Notes: generated by a model not told the origin, from the sequence alone. A stretch of 64,000 nucleotides of DNA from JAIVGV01 sp032229975 (GCA_032229975.1 JAVXVG010000027.1:22687-86686); one strand, 5' to 3'; shown: positions 43,565 to 52,398, counted from the first letter of the stretch. Numbers and translations: made by a program.

Positions 43565-44632
43565 ATGCGACCCGCGCTCTTCATCGTCATCCTCTTCGCT
43601 GCGTGCGCCGTCCGCGCGCAACAGATCGCACAACCGACGCCCACGCCGACGCCCGCGCGTGAAGATCAAGAATCGATCAAGGTCTTCACTCAAGAGGTGC
43701 GTTTGCCCGTCGCCGCCTTCGACGAGTTCGAGCACTTCGACCCGACGCTCGAAGCGCGCGACATACTCATTCTCGAAGACAACGTGCCGCAAGAGGTCAG
43801 AAGCGTCACGCGCACTCCCGCAAACGTCCTCATCGTCTTCGACATGGGCAGCACCGTCTCCGCGCGCACGCGCGACGACGAGACGGCCCGCGAGTCTGCG
43901 ATGCGTCTCATCTCTACGCTGCGCTACGGCGACCGCGTCGCCATCATTCAGAACAGCCGCCGCGTCGAGCTGCTGCAAGACTGGACGGACGATCAGGGCT
44001 TAGCCGAACATCAACTCAGAACCAAATTCATGTCGGCCCCGCGCTCGCGCCTCTCCGAATGCCTCGCGCTCGCTGCCGTGAAACTCAAAGAGCAGCCCGT
44101 CGGAAACTCTCACGTCATCATCTTCACAGACGGCTTGGAGATTCAATCGAAGGAAGAGATCAGCGCGGGCACGATCAACAAGAACGCGCTCGACCAACTC
44201 ATCGCGACTCAAGCGAGCGTCCACGTCTTCTCCTTCGCCTCGCTCGTCACAGACTTCGCGCGGCTGCGTAATCACCCCGTCAGCACAAGCTCGACGGCCA
44301 GCTCCGTCAAAGTCACCATCGACACCGACGCCGAGATGCGACGCTGGTTCCGGTCTTACGCCCTTGCCACACTTGAGCGCGAACAACAACTCGCCGCCCT
44401 CGCACGCGACGCCGGCGGTCGCTTACTTCAACCACACACGCCCGAAGAGATCACGCGCCTCACCGAACGCGTCGGGCGCGACATCGCCGCACAGTACGTC
44501 ATCACCTATCGCCCACGCCGCCCCTTCACCTCCGACGCGAAAGGCGAACGCCGCCACGTCACCGTCCACCCCCGCCGCGCCGGTCTCGAACTAGAAGCCT
44601 TACGCACCATCGTCACCGTGCCGACGACGTAA
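43565..44632 (+). CDS. exported VWA-domain protein of acidobacterial type
   Basis: 355 residues. A signal peptide (ALFIVILFAACAVRAQ) and Thr/Pro linker precede an N-terminal beta segment (VRLPVAAFDEFEHFDPTLEARDILILEDN) and a von Willebrand A fold from about residue 85 (NVLIVFDMGSTVSA, HVIIFTDGLEIQS). The MIDAS motif is degenerate (DMGST in place of DxSxS), so metal-dependent ligand binding is doubtful. The C-terminal part reads YVITYRPRRPF, typical of the VWFA-related proteins that Acidobacteriota carry in many copies. Function is unknown; a periplasmic or surface protein-interaction role is inferred. It starts 12 bp after the DHH gene. Confidence 0.85.
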   Translation: MRPALFIVILFAACAVRAQQIAQPTPTPTPAREDQESIKVFTQEVRLPVAAFDEFEHFDPTLEARDILILEDNVPQEVRSVTRTPANVLIVFDMGSTVSARTRDDETARESAMRLISTLRYGDRVAIIQNSRRVELLQDWTDDQGLAEHQLRTKFMSAPRSRLSECLALAAVKLKEQPVGNSHVIIFTDGLEIQSKEEISAGTINKNALDQLIATQASVHVFSFASLVTDFARLRNHPVSTSSTASSVKVTIDTDAEMRRWFRSYALATLEREQQLAALARDAGGRLLQPHTPEEITRLTERVGRDIAAQYVITYRPRRPFTSDAKGERRHVTVHPRRAGLELEALRTIVTVPTT

Positions 44633-44645
44633 CTGTTGTTCTATC

Positions 44646-44674
44646 TTGCACCCCGCTTGACAGAATATTAATAT
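44646..44674 (+). promoter_or_regulatory. possible sigma70-type promoter of the two-gene islet
   Basis: TTGCAC (44646-44651), a 17-nt spacer and TAATAT (44669-44674), within a markedly AT-rich stretch 38 bp before the first islet start codon. An overlapping TTGACA (44657-44662) has no good -10 partner. Confidence 0.4.
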
Positions 44675-44711
44675 CGCCTCTCCAAGATTTCTCGAAGGAC
44701 AGGAAATAAGC

Positions 44712-44897
44712 ATGACCAAAATCACATCGAGCAAGCGCACGTCCCGGAGCACAGTGACCGGGAGATTTATTAAGAGTCCGGCTAAAGCTGGAAGCGTCAG
44801 ATACCGTCAAGTTGATAAAGCGGTGAAATCAGTTGCCAGCAGCAGAGCTGAGGCTACAGCTTCTCGTTCCTCACATCCTTCTAAAACGAGAGCCTGA
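44712..44897 (+). CDS. small basic Ser/Lys/Arg-rich protein, first gene of the islet
   Basis: 61 residues with no membrane segment or cysteine; composition is dominated by Ser, Lys, Arg, Thr and Ala. The phrase STVTGRFIKSPAKA resembles a TGRF motif that I recall from short basic proteins of unknown function found beside accessory genes; that comparison was not tested by search. AGGAAA lies about 7 bases before the start, supporting translation. It ends 8 bp before the TIR-like gene, so the pair is co-transcribed and may be functionally coupled, for example as an inhibitor, adaptor or nucleic-acid-binding partner. Base composition is AT-richer than the genes on either side. Confidence 0.6.
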   Translation: MTKITSSKRTSRSTVTGRFIKSPAKAGSVRYRQVDKAVKSVASSRAEATASRSSHPSKTRA

Positions 44898-44905
44898 AGC
44901 GCAGA

Positions 44906-45520
44906 ATGAAAGCCGCCAAGTACAATGAGAATGTTTTCATCAATTGTCCGTTCGATACAGCATACAAGCCATTATTTGATGCCCTCATCTTCGCTGTGTT
45001 TGATTGTGGCTTCGTAGCCCGGTGTGCTTTGGAAGAGGATGATGGAAGTCAGATTAGAGTTCAGAAGGTGTTTGGCATTATTTCCCAATGCCGTCTGAGC
45101 ATTCACGATTTGTCGCGTGTTGAAGTTGACAAGAGCACAAAGCTCCCCAGATTCAATATGCCTCTTGAGCTAGGCGCGTTTTTGGGAGCGAAGCACTTTG
45201 GCGGTGGCGGGCAGAAAAGGAAAGCGTGCCTAATACTTGATAGTGAAAGATACCGTTATCAGAAATTTATATCTGACATCGCCGGTCAAGACATAAAAGC
45301 ACATGAAAACAGTCCTCGCGCCGCGATCAGAATTGTACGCGATTGGCTTCGCACATATTCTCAGCTATCGATTCCAAGCGGCAGTGTTATCTGGGCGCGC
45401 TACCAAGTTTTTGAGAATGACTTGCCACCATTGTGTAAAGAGCTGAGTCTTAATCCCAGAGAACTGATTTTTAACGATTACGTGCTCCTTGTATCAAGGT
45501 GGCTGAAGATCAATACATAG
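44906..45520 (+). CDS. conserved TIR-like / deoxyribosyltransferase-fold protein of unknown function
   Basis: 204 residues, cytosolic. Residues 10-17 (VFINCPFD) look like the first strand and loop of a TIR-like or SLOG-like Rossmann fold. CGFVARCALEEDDGSQIRV and IISQCRLSIHDLSR (58-71) form the middle strand-helix unit. NMPLELGAFLGAKHFG (84-99) carries the N-x3-ELG-x4-K pattern of nucleoside deoxyribosyltransferase and TIR-like nucleotide hydrolases, in which the Glu (here E88) is catalytic. A helical C-terminus (AAIRIVRDWLRTY) may be an interaction or autoinhibitory part. NAD or nucleotide cleavage is therefore a reasonable hypothesis, not a demonstrated function. The AT-rich composition, lone pairing with a small basic gene and lack of housekeeping context fit a transferred defence module. 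Confidence 0.7.
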   Translation: MKAAKYNENVFINCPFDTAYKPLFDALIFAVFDCGFVARCALEEDDGSQIRVQKVFGIISQCRLSIHDLSRVEVDKSTKLPRFNMPLELGAFLGAKHFGGGGQKRKACLILDSERYRYQKFISDIAGQDIKAHENSPRAAIRIVRDWLRTYSQLSIPSGSVIWARYQVFENDLPPLCKELSLNPRELIFNDYVLLVSRWLKINT

Positions 45521-45529
45521 ATTGAATAT

Positions 45530-46822
45530 CTACCGCGCCATCAATCCTTCGATCTCCTCAACCCCCTTTGGCACTTTTGAAGTGAGCACGCGGTGGCCTT
45601 CCGTCGTGACGAGCACGTCGTCTTCGATGCGGACGCCGATGCCGCGATACTTGTCGGGGACGTTCTCGGCGTCTTCGGCGATGTAGATGCCGGGCTCGAC
45701 GGTGATGACGACGCCGGATGCAAGCGGTCGGGCCTCGCCGTTCAGTTTGTAGCGACCGGCGTCGTGCACGTCCAAGCCGAGGAAGTGTCCGATGCCGTGC
45801 ATGAAGAATCGCCGGTAGGTCTTCTCTTCGATCAACTTGTCAACGTCGCCAACGAGCAGACCGAGGCGCACCATGCTCTCTGTCAGCATCCTCACAGCAT
45901 TGTTATTCAACTCGTCCATCGTGACATTAGGCTTGACCATCTCGACGCAACTGATTTGCGCCGCGAGCACCGCTTCGTAAATCTCGCGCTGCGCCTGCGA
46001 GAAGCGACCTGAGACGGGGAAGGTGCGCGTGATGTCGGAGGCATAGCCGCGAAACTCCGCGCCCGCGTCGATCAATAACAGATCGCCGTCGCGCAGTTCC
46101 GCTTCGTTCGTGACGTAGTGAAGGATCGTCGCGTTCGCGCCGCCGCCGACGATTGAGCCGTAGGCGGGAGCCGCCGCGCCGCTTCGTCGGAAGTGGTATT
46201 CGATGAGAGCTTCGATCTCATACTCCATCATCCCCGGCCGCACAGCCTTCATCGCTTCGACGTGAGCTTCGGCGGCGATGTCTGCGGCGCGCTGCATGAG
46301 TTCGATCTCTTCGCCGGATTTAACGAGGCGCATCTCGCCGAGGATCGTTGATGGATCGGTGATCGAATCAGGCGCGGTGAACTGCCGACTACGCAAACGC
46401 ATCTCGCCGAGTTGTTTGATTAAAACTTCATCGAGATCAGCGCGCACGCCGAGGCGGTAGTAAACATTCTTCGCGCCGTTGAGCAGATCGGCGAGCTTGT
46501 CGCGAAACTCCGCGATCGCGAACGCCGCGTCCGCGCCGTGCTTCTCTTTCGCGCCTTCGACGCCGGCCCGCTTGCCCACCCAAGTCTCTTGCTCTGGATC
46601 GCGCGGACGGACGAAGAGCGTGAACTTGTCCGCGTCGCGCGAGGGGGCCACTACGGCGACGGCTTCCGGTTCGTCGAAGCCTGTAAGGTAGTAGAAGTCC
46701 GAGTCTTGACGATAGCGATAGTGCGTGTCGTTCGAGCGCGTGGCTTCAGGCGCGGCCGGAATAATGGCGACGGAGTCTGGCCCCATGCGGCGGATGAACT
46801 CCGCGAGTTGCGGTCTCAACAT
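45530..46822 (-). CDS. pepP: Xaa-Pro aminopeptidase (aminopeptidase P, M24B)
   Basis: 430 residues from ATG 46822, which has AGGAGA 7 bases upstream; the longer in-frame extension is unlike the family. The N-terminal domain (DTHYRYRQDSDFYYLTGFDEPEAV, the typical AMP-N segment) is followed by a pita-bread catalytic domain. Dinuclear metal ligands are visible: Asp in LLIDAGAEFRGYASDITRTFP (two Asp), His in FFMHGIGHFLGLDVHD, Glu in VITVEPGIYI and Glu in GVRIEDDVLVT. It removes N-terminal residues preceding proline from peptides in the cytosol. It is convergent with the TIR-like islet and divergent from the aldehyde dehydrogenase gene. Confidence 0.95.
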   Translation of the reverse strand: MLRPQLAEFIRRMGPDSVAIIPAAPEATRSNDTHYRYRQDSDFYYLTGFDEPEAVAVVAPSRDADKFTLFVRPRDPEQETWVGKRAGVEGAKEKHGADAAFAIAEFRDKLADLLNGAKNVYYRLGVRADLDEVLIKQLGEMRLRSRQFTAPDSITDPSTILGEMRLVKSGEEIELMQRAADIAAEAHVEAMKAVRPGMMEYEIEALIEYHFRRSGAAAPAYGSIVGGGANATILHYVTNEAELRDGDLLLIDAGAEFRGYASDITRTFPVSGRFSQAQREIYEAVLAAQISCVEMVKPNVTMDELNNNAVRMLTESMVRLGLLVGDVDKLIEEKTYRRFFMHGIGHFLGLDVHDAGRYKLNGEARPLASGVVITVEPGIYIAEDAENVPDKYRGIGVRIEDDVLVTTEGHRVLTSKVPKGVEEIEGLMAR

Positions 46823-46979
46823 GACGATTCTCCTGACGAAAGATTTCGCGAGACAGTTTAGTTGACATGACTCGCCGGGACAAAACGTCGCGACTCTCAT
46901 TAAGCCTTTCACACGCGCGCGAGCCTTCCACGCACGCACGTTTCGCGCGATAATCCATTGCTGACGATGAAGGAGACGG

Positions 46980-48638
46980 ATGGCGACTGAAACACTCAGA
47001 GACGAGGCGACTCCGCGAAGCTCCTGCGTGAACGCGTCGAACGACGCCGCGCCGGACGCAAACGCCGAGAACGCCGACGGGCGAGAGATGATCGCCTCTT
47101 ACGATCCAGCGACGAACGAAGTGATCGGTCGCGTTGCCGTCTGCACGGTCGAAGAGGTGCGTGCGGCGGTCGCGCGCGCACGTGCGGCGCAAAAAGATTG
47201 GTCGAAGTTGAGTTATCAAGATCGCGGGCGCGTGGTGCTTCGCGCGAGAGAGATCGTGCTCGCGGAGATCGATGAGATCGCCGAGATGATCTCGCGCGAA
47301 TCGGGCAAGCCTTTGCTCGAAGCGATCTCGATGGAACTCGTGCCGACGCTCGATCTCATGCGCCACTTCGCGAAGAAAACTGCGCGACTGCTGCGCCCTG
47401 AGAAGATCAACATCGGGCAATACGGTCTGCTCGGTCGCACTTCGCGCATCGTCTATCGACCGATGGGTGTGGTCGGCATCATCTCGCCGTGGAACTTCCC
47501 GTGGGCCATCCCGCTTGGCGAAGTCGTCATGTCGCTGATGGCCGGCAACGGCGTCGTGCTTAAACCGAGCGAGTTGACGCCGTTCGTCGCGTTGAAGATC
47601 GCGGACGTGTTCGCGCGGGCCGGTCTGCCCAAAGGATTGCTCTCGGTCGTGACGGGCGACGGGCGCACGGGCGCATCTTTGGTGGAAGCGGGTGTCGATA
47701 AGATCATGTTCACGGGGAGCGTCGCGACCGGCAGGCGCGTCGGCGAAGCAGCAGCGCGGCAGTTGATCCCTTGCGTGTTAGAACTCGGCGGCAAAGACCC
47801 GATGCTCGTCTTTGCGGACGCGGACATCGAAGCCGCCGCAGCAGCAGCCGTGTGGGGCGCGTTCGCGAACGCGGGACAGGCTTGCGCGTCAGTTGAGCGT
47901 TGCTACGTTGAAGAGTCGATCTCCGAACGATTCACAGATCGCGTCGTCGAGTTGACGCGCGCGCTCAGGCAGGACGCGGGACGAAGCGATGGCGCGGAGA
48001 TCGGATCGATGTCGTGCGAGCGACAACGAGGCATCGTCGAAGATCACTTGCGCGATGCGGTCGCGGGTGGCGCGCATGTTCTCGTCGGCGGCGCGCGCGG
48101 AAAAAGTGAGGGCGCGTTTCACGAGGCGACCGTCGTCGCGAACGTCGATCACTCGATGAAGCTGATGCGCGAGGAGACGTTCGGGCCCGTGCTGCCTCTG
48201 ATGAGTTTCCGCGATGAGGATGAGGCGATCAGACTCGCGAACGATAGTCCGTTCGGTCTGACGGCGAGCGTGTGGACGCGCAACATTCGTCGGGGCGAGC
48301 GCATCGCCGAACGGATCGAGGCGGGCACGGTGATGGTCAATGAAGTGCTCTACACGCATGGCATCGCGCAGACGCCTTGGGGCGGCGTGAAGCTCTCCGG
48401 CATCGGGCGCACGCACGGTCGCGCGGGCCTCCTTGAACTCGTCCACGCGCAGCACGTACACGTGAACCGCATGGCGTGGCTCGGAGACCTCTGGTGGTTC
48501 GGCTACTCGCCGCAGTCCGTCGAACTCTTCCGCGCCTTCGCGCGCCGCTTCACGACGGGCTCGCCCCTGCAAACCTCTCTGCTCCTGCCTCGAATGCTCC
48601 GACGTTTGCGCGAGCGTGGTCGAGTGTCGAAGCGTTGA
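46980..48638 (+). CDS. NAD(P)-dependent aldehyde dehydrogenase
   Basis: 552 residues; AAGGAG lies 5 bases before the start. Family motifs: GIISPWNFPWAIPL and NGVVLKPSELTP (cofactor site), MFTGSVATGRRVG (the Gly-x-Gly cofactor loop), the general base Glu in VLELGGKDPMLVFADAD, catalytic Cys in NAGQACASVERCYVE, and EETFGPVLPLMSF near the C-terminus. It is longer than usual ALDHs, with about 35 extra residues at the N-terminus (Ala/Asp/Asn-rich) and a C-terminal extension of about 60 (WLGDLWWFGYSPQSVELFRAF to RRLRERGRVSKR) that could be membrane-associated. The substrate is unknown; this extended type resembles fatty-aldehyde-like enzymes. Confidence 0.93.
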   Translation: MATETLRDEATPRSSCVNASNDAAPDANAENADGREMIASYDPATNEVIGRVAVCTVEEVRAAVARARAAQKDWSKLSYQDRGRVVLRAREIVLAEIDEIAEMISRESGKPLLEAISMELVPTLDLMRHFAKKTARLLRPEKINIGQYGLLGRTSRIVYRPMGVVGIISPWNFPWAIPLGEVVMSLMAGNGVVLKPSELTPFVALKIADVFARAGLPKGLLSVVTGDGRTGASLVEAGVDKIMFTGSVATGRRVGEAAARQLIPCVLELGGKDPMLVFADADIEAAAAAAVWGAFANAGQACASVERCYVEESISERFTDRVVELTRALRQDAGRSDGAEIGSMSCERQRGIVEDHLRDAVAGGAHVLVGGARGKSEGAFHEATVVANVDHSMKLMREETFGPVLPLMSFRDEDEAIRLANDSPFGLTASVWTRNIRRGERIAERIEAGTVMVNEVLYTHGIAQTPWGGVKLSGIGRTHGRAGLLELVHAQHVHVNRMAWLGDLWWFGYSPQSVELFRAFARRFTTGSPLQTSLLLPRMLRRLRERGRVSKR

Positions 48639-49152
48639 TATGTAATCGAGGACACAGAGCTCGACGAAGCCCTGCGACGTATCGGCTCGGCATGCTCTTA
48701 GGACTGAGAACCTTTTCGGGCCGGATTGTTCTATTTCTGTGACGAGGCGCGACGCGCGAACTTTTCTCTTGCGCGTGGGCCTGCCTTTCCACTATATTGC
48801 CTCGCCCCCAATGGATCGAAGATTGATTCCTCGGGTGGCTCTCCTGCGAATTGACGCTTGACTCGCTCTCGCGTCACCGCTCTCACAATTTTATAACTTG
48901 GTGGATTCGGAACGATCCTCTCCGAGAGTATCGTCTCTGATTCAGGTTCGATTTGACCAAGTGCTTCATATACGCTCCTCCGGCGCAAACGCACACGGCC
49001 CCCTCAGGCGGTTCGTGCGTCTCCTTCTTCCTAAAGGCAATTCAAGGCGCAGATTTTCATCCCGCGCCCACATATCCCGCAACGGAGGTGGCCCTCGCGG
49101 CGTGCCTCATTCCCACACCAACAACCAGTCTGACACCTTTGGAGGAGCTTCA
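48639..49152. other. gene-free stretch, probably a long leader
   Basis: About 510 bp without a convincing gene; a minus-strand frame at 48731-48994 was considered and rejected. A possible promoter (48769-48798) would give a leader of about 350 nt before the EXORDIUM-like gene. GGAGGAG lies 6 bases before that gene's start. Confidence 0.4.
48769..48798 (+). promoter_or_regulatory. weak promoter candidate for the EXORDIUM-like gene
   Basis: TTGCGC (48769-48774), an 18-nt spacer and TATATT (48793-48798). The -10 box is good and the -35 box is poor. No other candidate between here and the start codon looks better. Confidence 0.3.
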
Positions 49153-50124
49153 ATGAAGAGAACTTTGAGTCTATCCCTCGCGGTCGCACTGCTCGCCTTC
49201 GTCGCGTTGAGTGCCGCCCGACTTTCCAACACCGCCTACGCTCAGAACGGGAACGGCAATGGCCCCGGCGAAGGAGCCGGAGTACCCGAGACCATTAAAC
49301 ATAGCGCCAACCCGCATGATATCGGCGCGCAGCCGACAGCAGGCGGCACCGGCTCGCTCTCGCCGATCACCTATCACGGCGGCGCGCTCATCTCCACACC
49401 CACCGCCTATGTCATCTGGTACGGCAACTGGGCCCAGTCCAACGGCTCGGACAATGCGGCTGGTCAGCAGATCGTAAGAGACTTTCTCTCAAGCGTCGGC
49501 AACTCTCCGTACTACAACATCAACACGACCTACTCGGTCTCCGGCAAGACTATCACCGGCAACGTCGTCCGTGGCGCAGAGACGACGGATGCATATTCGC
49601 AAGGTTCTCGCCTGCGTGACGCCGGTATCCTGACAGTCGTCAACAACGCCATCAACTCCGGCAGACTTCCTTACGACGGCAACGGCGTTTACTTTGTGCT
49701 CACGTCGTCGGACGTGGCTGAGAGTTCCGGTTTCTGCTCGCAGTATTGTGGCTGGCATACGGCTGGCACCGCAACGCAAGGGCACGTCCGCTACTCTTTC
49801 GTCGGCAACGCCAATCGCTGCCTCAGCTCCTGCGCCGCGCAGACCGTGAGCCCGAACAACAACGCCGGCGTTGACGGCATGATCTCCGTCATCGCGCACG
49901 AACTCGAAGAGACAAACACCGATCCCGATCCGCGCTCCGGCTGGGCCGACTCCAGTGGCGCGGAGAATGGCGACAAGTGCGCTTGGACGTTTGGCAGTTC
50001 ACAGACCAAACTCGCCAATGGCTCCTACGCCAACATGACGCTCGGCTCGCGCTGGTTCCTCATCCAGAGGAACATCGACACCAGAGACAACAAGTGCTAC
50101 GTCGCGCTTGGCGGTGCACAGTAA
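49153..50124 (+). CDS. exported EXORDIUM/phosphate-induced-protein-1-like protein
   Basis: 323 residues from ATG 49153. A signal peptide (LSLSLAVALLAFVALSAARLSNTAYAQ) is followed by a Gly/Asn-rich segment and a globular domain starting ITYHGGALISTPTAYVIWYGNWAQ. It contains YFVLTSSDVAESSGFCSQYCGWHT and ISVIAHELEETNTDPDP. These match the plant EXORDIUM/PHI-1 pattern (VLTSSDV, C-x3-C-G-x-H, and HELxE with a following NP/DP), known also from scattered bacteria. The HELEE segment lacks the third ligand spacing of HExxH proteases. Several Cys suggest disulfides, which suits a genome rich in periplasmic thioredoxins. Role in bacteria unknown, perhaps in polysaccharide or surface interactions. Confidence 0.85.
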   Translation: MKRTLSLSLAVALLAFVALSAARLSNTAYAQNGNGNGPGEGAGVPETIKHSANPHDIGAQPTAGGTGSLSPITYHGGALISTPTAYVIWYGNWAQSNGSDNAAGQQIVRDFLSSVGNSPYYNINTTYSVSGKTITGNVVRGAETTDAYSQGSRLRDAGILTVVNNAINSGRLPYDGNGVYFVLTSSDVAESSGFCSQYCGWHTAGTATQGHVRYSFVGNANRCLSSCAAQTVSPNNNAGVDGMISVIAHELEETNTDPDPRSGWADSSGAENGDKCAWTFGSSQTKLANGSYANMTLGSRWFLIQRNIDTRDNKCYVALGGAQ

Positions 50125-50194
50125 GCAGATCATCAGCGCGGGTCGAGTCGTAAGCCTCGACTGAAAACTCTCCCCGCACAACTCTCAACGAGAC

Positions 50195-50237
50195 GAAGCC
50201 GCCGACAAGTTGAACACTTGTCGGCGGCTTCATTTTG
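50195..50237. terminator. long-stem terminator between convergent genes
   Basis: A perfect 16-bp stem (50195-50210 with 50216-50231) with a 5-nt loop TGAAC, followed by ATTTTG on the plus strand. It lies 70 bp after the EXORDIUM-like gene and 60 bp before the stop of the converging DsbA-like gene, so it serves both. Confidence 0.85.
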
Positions 50238-50298
50238 TCTCGCATTGTGCGGCTGTGATGTCACGCCTTTGCGCGCTTGAGTCGCGATCAATCGCTCC

Positions 50299-51090
50299 TT
50301 ACTTCTTCGGCGCGGCGAGCAGCCCGTCTATCGCCTCCTTGAACGTCTCGTATGACTCCGCGCCGAGCAGGACTTTGCTGACGTGCACCTTCTGGCCGTC
50401 GGACGATGGGACGCCGATGAGAAACGCGGGTGTGCCGTCGATCCCCAGGCCCTTCCCCTCTTCCACGTCTCGATGAATTTGATCGTCGTACTTGCCGCCC
50501 TCAAGGCAATGCGTGAACTTCGGCACGTCGAGTTGCAAACCTTGCGCGTGCTGCGTCCAGTCGTTCGGGTTGAGGGCCTGCTGGTTGGCGAAGAAGCGGT
50601 CGTGGGCCTCCCAGAACTTGCCTTGCTCCCCGGCGCAGCGCGCGGCTTCGGCGGCGCGGAAGGCGTTCGGATGTACAGGCAGCGGCAGATCGTGGAACGC
50701 GAGCCTGACCTTGCCGGTCTTCACGTAGTCGCGTTCGAGTTGCGGCAGTGTCTCGCGCACGAACTGCGCGCAGAACGTGCACTGGAAGTCGGAGAACTCT
50801 ATGATCGCGACCTTCGCGCGCGCGTTGCCCTTCATCGCCGAAGCGTTATCGCCTAGACCTGTGTCGAACTCGCGCTCAGACTTTGCTGGCGAGATGAGCT
50901 TGGGCTGCGGCTCGCCACGCAAGTCTCTGATCTGCTCCAACATCTCGCGCTGCTGCGCCTTGAGTTCGTCGATGTCTTTGCGCATCGCCGCCAGATCGTT
51001 CTGTTCCGACTGCGTCTGCTTGCAGGCCCCCGCGAGCATCGCACACAGGGCCAACAGACAAAGCACACCCGAAGCCACAGGCTTTCGCAT
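50299..51090 (-). CDS. DsbA-like lipoprotein with coiled-coil stalk
   Basis: 263 residues. The lipoprotein signal MRKPVASGVLCLLALCAMLAG ends with lipobox AGAC. A coiled coil follows (about 30-60, LAAMRKDIDELKAQQREMLEQIRDLRG), then a thioredoxin_4/DsbA domain with FSDFQCTFCAQFVRETLP and the cis-Pro loop LGIDGTPAFLIG. It would sit tethered at the membrane, with the stalk holding the CTFC site away from the surface. Helical insertion residues (WEAHDRFFANQQALN) are normal for the class. It differs from the other DsbA-like gene at 17.8 kb, which uses a membrane helix as anchor and a CPPC site. Convergent with the EXORDIUM-like gene. Confidence 0.88.
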   Translation of the reverse strand: MRKPVASGVLCLLALCAMLAGACKQTQSEQNDLAAMRKDIDELKAQQREMLEQIRDLRGEPQPKLISPAKSEREFDTGLGDNASAMKGNARAKVAIIEFSDFQCTFCAQFVRETLPQLERDYVKTGKVRLAFHDLPLPVHPNAFRAAEAARCAGEQGKFWEAHDRFFANQQALNPNDWTQHAQGLQLDVPKFTHCLEGGKYDDQIHRDVEEGKGLGIDGTPAFLIGVPSSDGQKVHVSKVLLGAESYETFKEAIDGLLAAPKK

Positions 51091-51300
51091 ACAGATTCGC
51101 CTCCATAAGAATCACATGAACTTGAAGTCGTGCGACTTTAACATTCGACCGCTCGACCTGACTACGCCCGCGCGCGACGATCTCAGCCGCGTCCGGCCAT
51201 TTCCCTCAAGCTGCCTTCTTGATCTCGCGCGCGCCGCCCTTTACGATGATCTCTTAAAACTTTCATACGAGGTCTCGACAGAAATTTGATCGTCCGTTAC

Positions 51301-52314
51301 ATGCACGCACGTGAGCGACGACTCGCAACGCGCGACACGAACCGCACCGTACGCCCCTTCGAGTGGGGTGCGGAGTTCGTCGCTGAACATTTGAACGGCG
51401 ACGATCCGCGCCGCGTCATCATGGAGTATGCGCGCCGCGCCGTCGCGCACAGTCGAGAATTCTACGCGTTGACAGAGATCGAAGACTATCACCTCCACGC
51501 GGACGAACTCACGTGGACGAGCGCGGTTCACACACCCACGCACGAGAACAACACCGCGCGCGCGCGCTTCTTCCCAGAACTCACGATTACAGGCAAACGA
51601 AACGACACGCGCCGCGCCGTCGTCGTCCTTCCCGAATGGAACGCGAAGCCGCCGAGCCACGTCGCACTCTGTCACGTCTTCAACCGCTTCGGCATCGCCG
51701 CGCTGCGACTCACGCTCCCTTACCACACCGGACGACGGCCACCAGAGATGGAGCGCGCCGAGCACCTCGTCTCGACCAACATCGGGCGCACGCTCCAATC
51801 CATGCGACAGGCCGTGCTCGACACGCGCGCGGCCATCGACTGGCTCAAGTCGCGCGGCTACGAACGCATCGGCATCGTCGGCACGAGCATCGGATCGTGC
51901 ATCGCCTTCCTCACCCTCGCGCACGAGCCTTTGATTAAGACCGGCGTCTTCAACCACGTCTCCGGCTACGTCGCCGACGTGACGTGGCGCGGCATCTCGA
52001 CGGCGCACGTGCGCGCCGGAGTCGGCGACGCGCTCACGCTCGAAGAGTTGCGCGAGGCTTGGCTGCCCGTCAGCCCGCAAGCCTACGCCGAACGTTTCTC
52101 GACTTTGCCGCCGCGCCCGATTCGCTTCATCTCCGCGCGCTACGACCTCACCTTCCCGCCCGATCTCTCACGCGACTTCGCACGGAGCGTCCGGCAGAGC
52201 GGCCACCCGCTCGATGTGGTCTGGATTCCCTCCGGCCACTACACCCTCGGCGAGCCCCCGTGGAAGCACCTCGACGGCTGGAAGATCGTCACCTTCATTC
52301 GCAAACACCTCTAG
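51301..52314 (+). CDS. alpha/beta hydrolase (ABHD18-like)
   Basis: 337 residues from ATG 51301; the TTG at 51286 is not favoured. An alpha/beta-hydrolase core is seen: VVVLPEWNAKPPSH near strand 3, the nucleophile elbow GIVGTSIGSCIAF (Ser in GTSIGS), an acid strand FISARYDLTFP and the catalytic His in PSGHYTLGE. The N-terminal 90 residues (FEWGAEFVAEHLNGDDPRRVIM) are specific and may form a lid. The layout resembles the ABHD18/abhydrolase-18 family, of unknown substrate. No signal peptide; cytosolic. It stands divergent from the DsbA-like lipoprotein gene. Confidence 0.82.
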   Translation: MHARERRLATRDTNRTVRPFEWGAEFVAEHLNGDDPRRVIMEYARRAVAHSREFYALTEIEDYHLHADELTWTSAVHTPTHENNTARARFFPELTITGKRNDTRRAVVVLPEWNAKPPSHVALCHVFNRFGIAALRLTLPYHTGRRPPEMERAEHLVSTNIGRTLQSMRQAVLDTRAAIDWLKSRGYERIGIVGTSIGSCIAFLTLAHEPLIKTGVFNHVSGYVADVTWRGISTAHVRAGVGDALTLEELREAWLPVSPQAYAERFSTLPPRPIRFISARYDLTFPPDLSRDFARSVRQSGHPLDVVWIPSGHYTLGEPPWKHLDGWKIVTFIRKHL

Positions 52315-52398
52315 CCTCCCGCTCGATTACTGATTCCAGACAAGCGGATTTGGAGTATTATCTGTGACGGTTCGCGCTGAACTCGAAAGGTTGTTGCC

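Noticed and set aside
48731..48994. 87-residue minus-strand frame upstream of the EXORDIUM-like gene
   Set aside because: No recognisable domain or start signal; it overlaps the likely promoter and leader of the opposite-strand gene.
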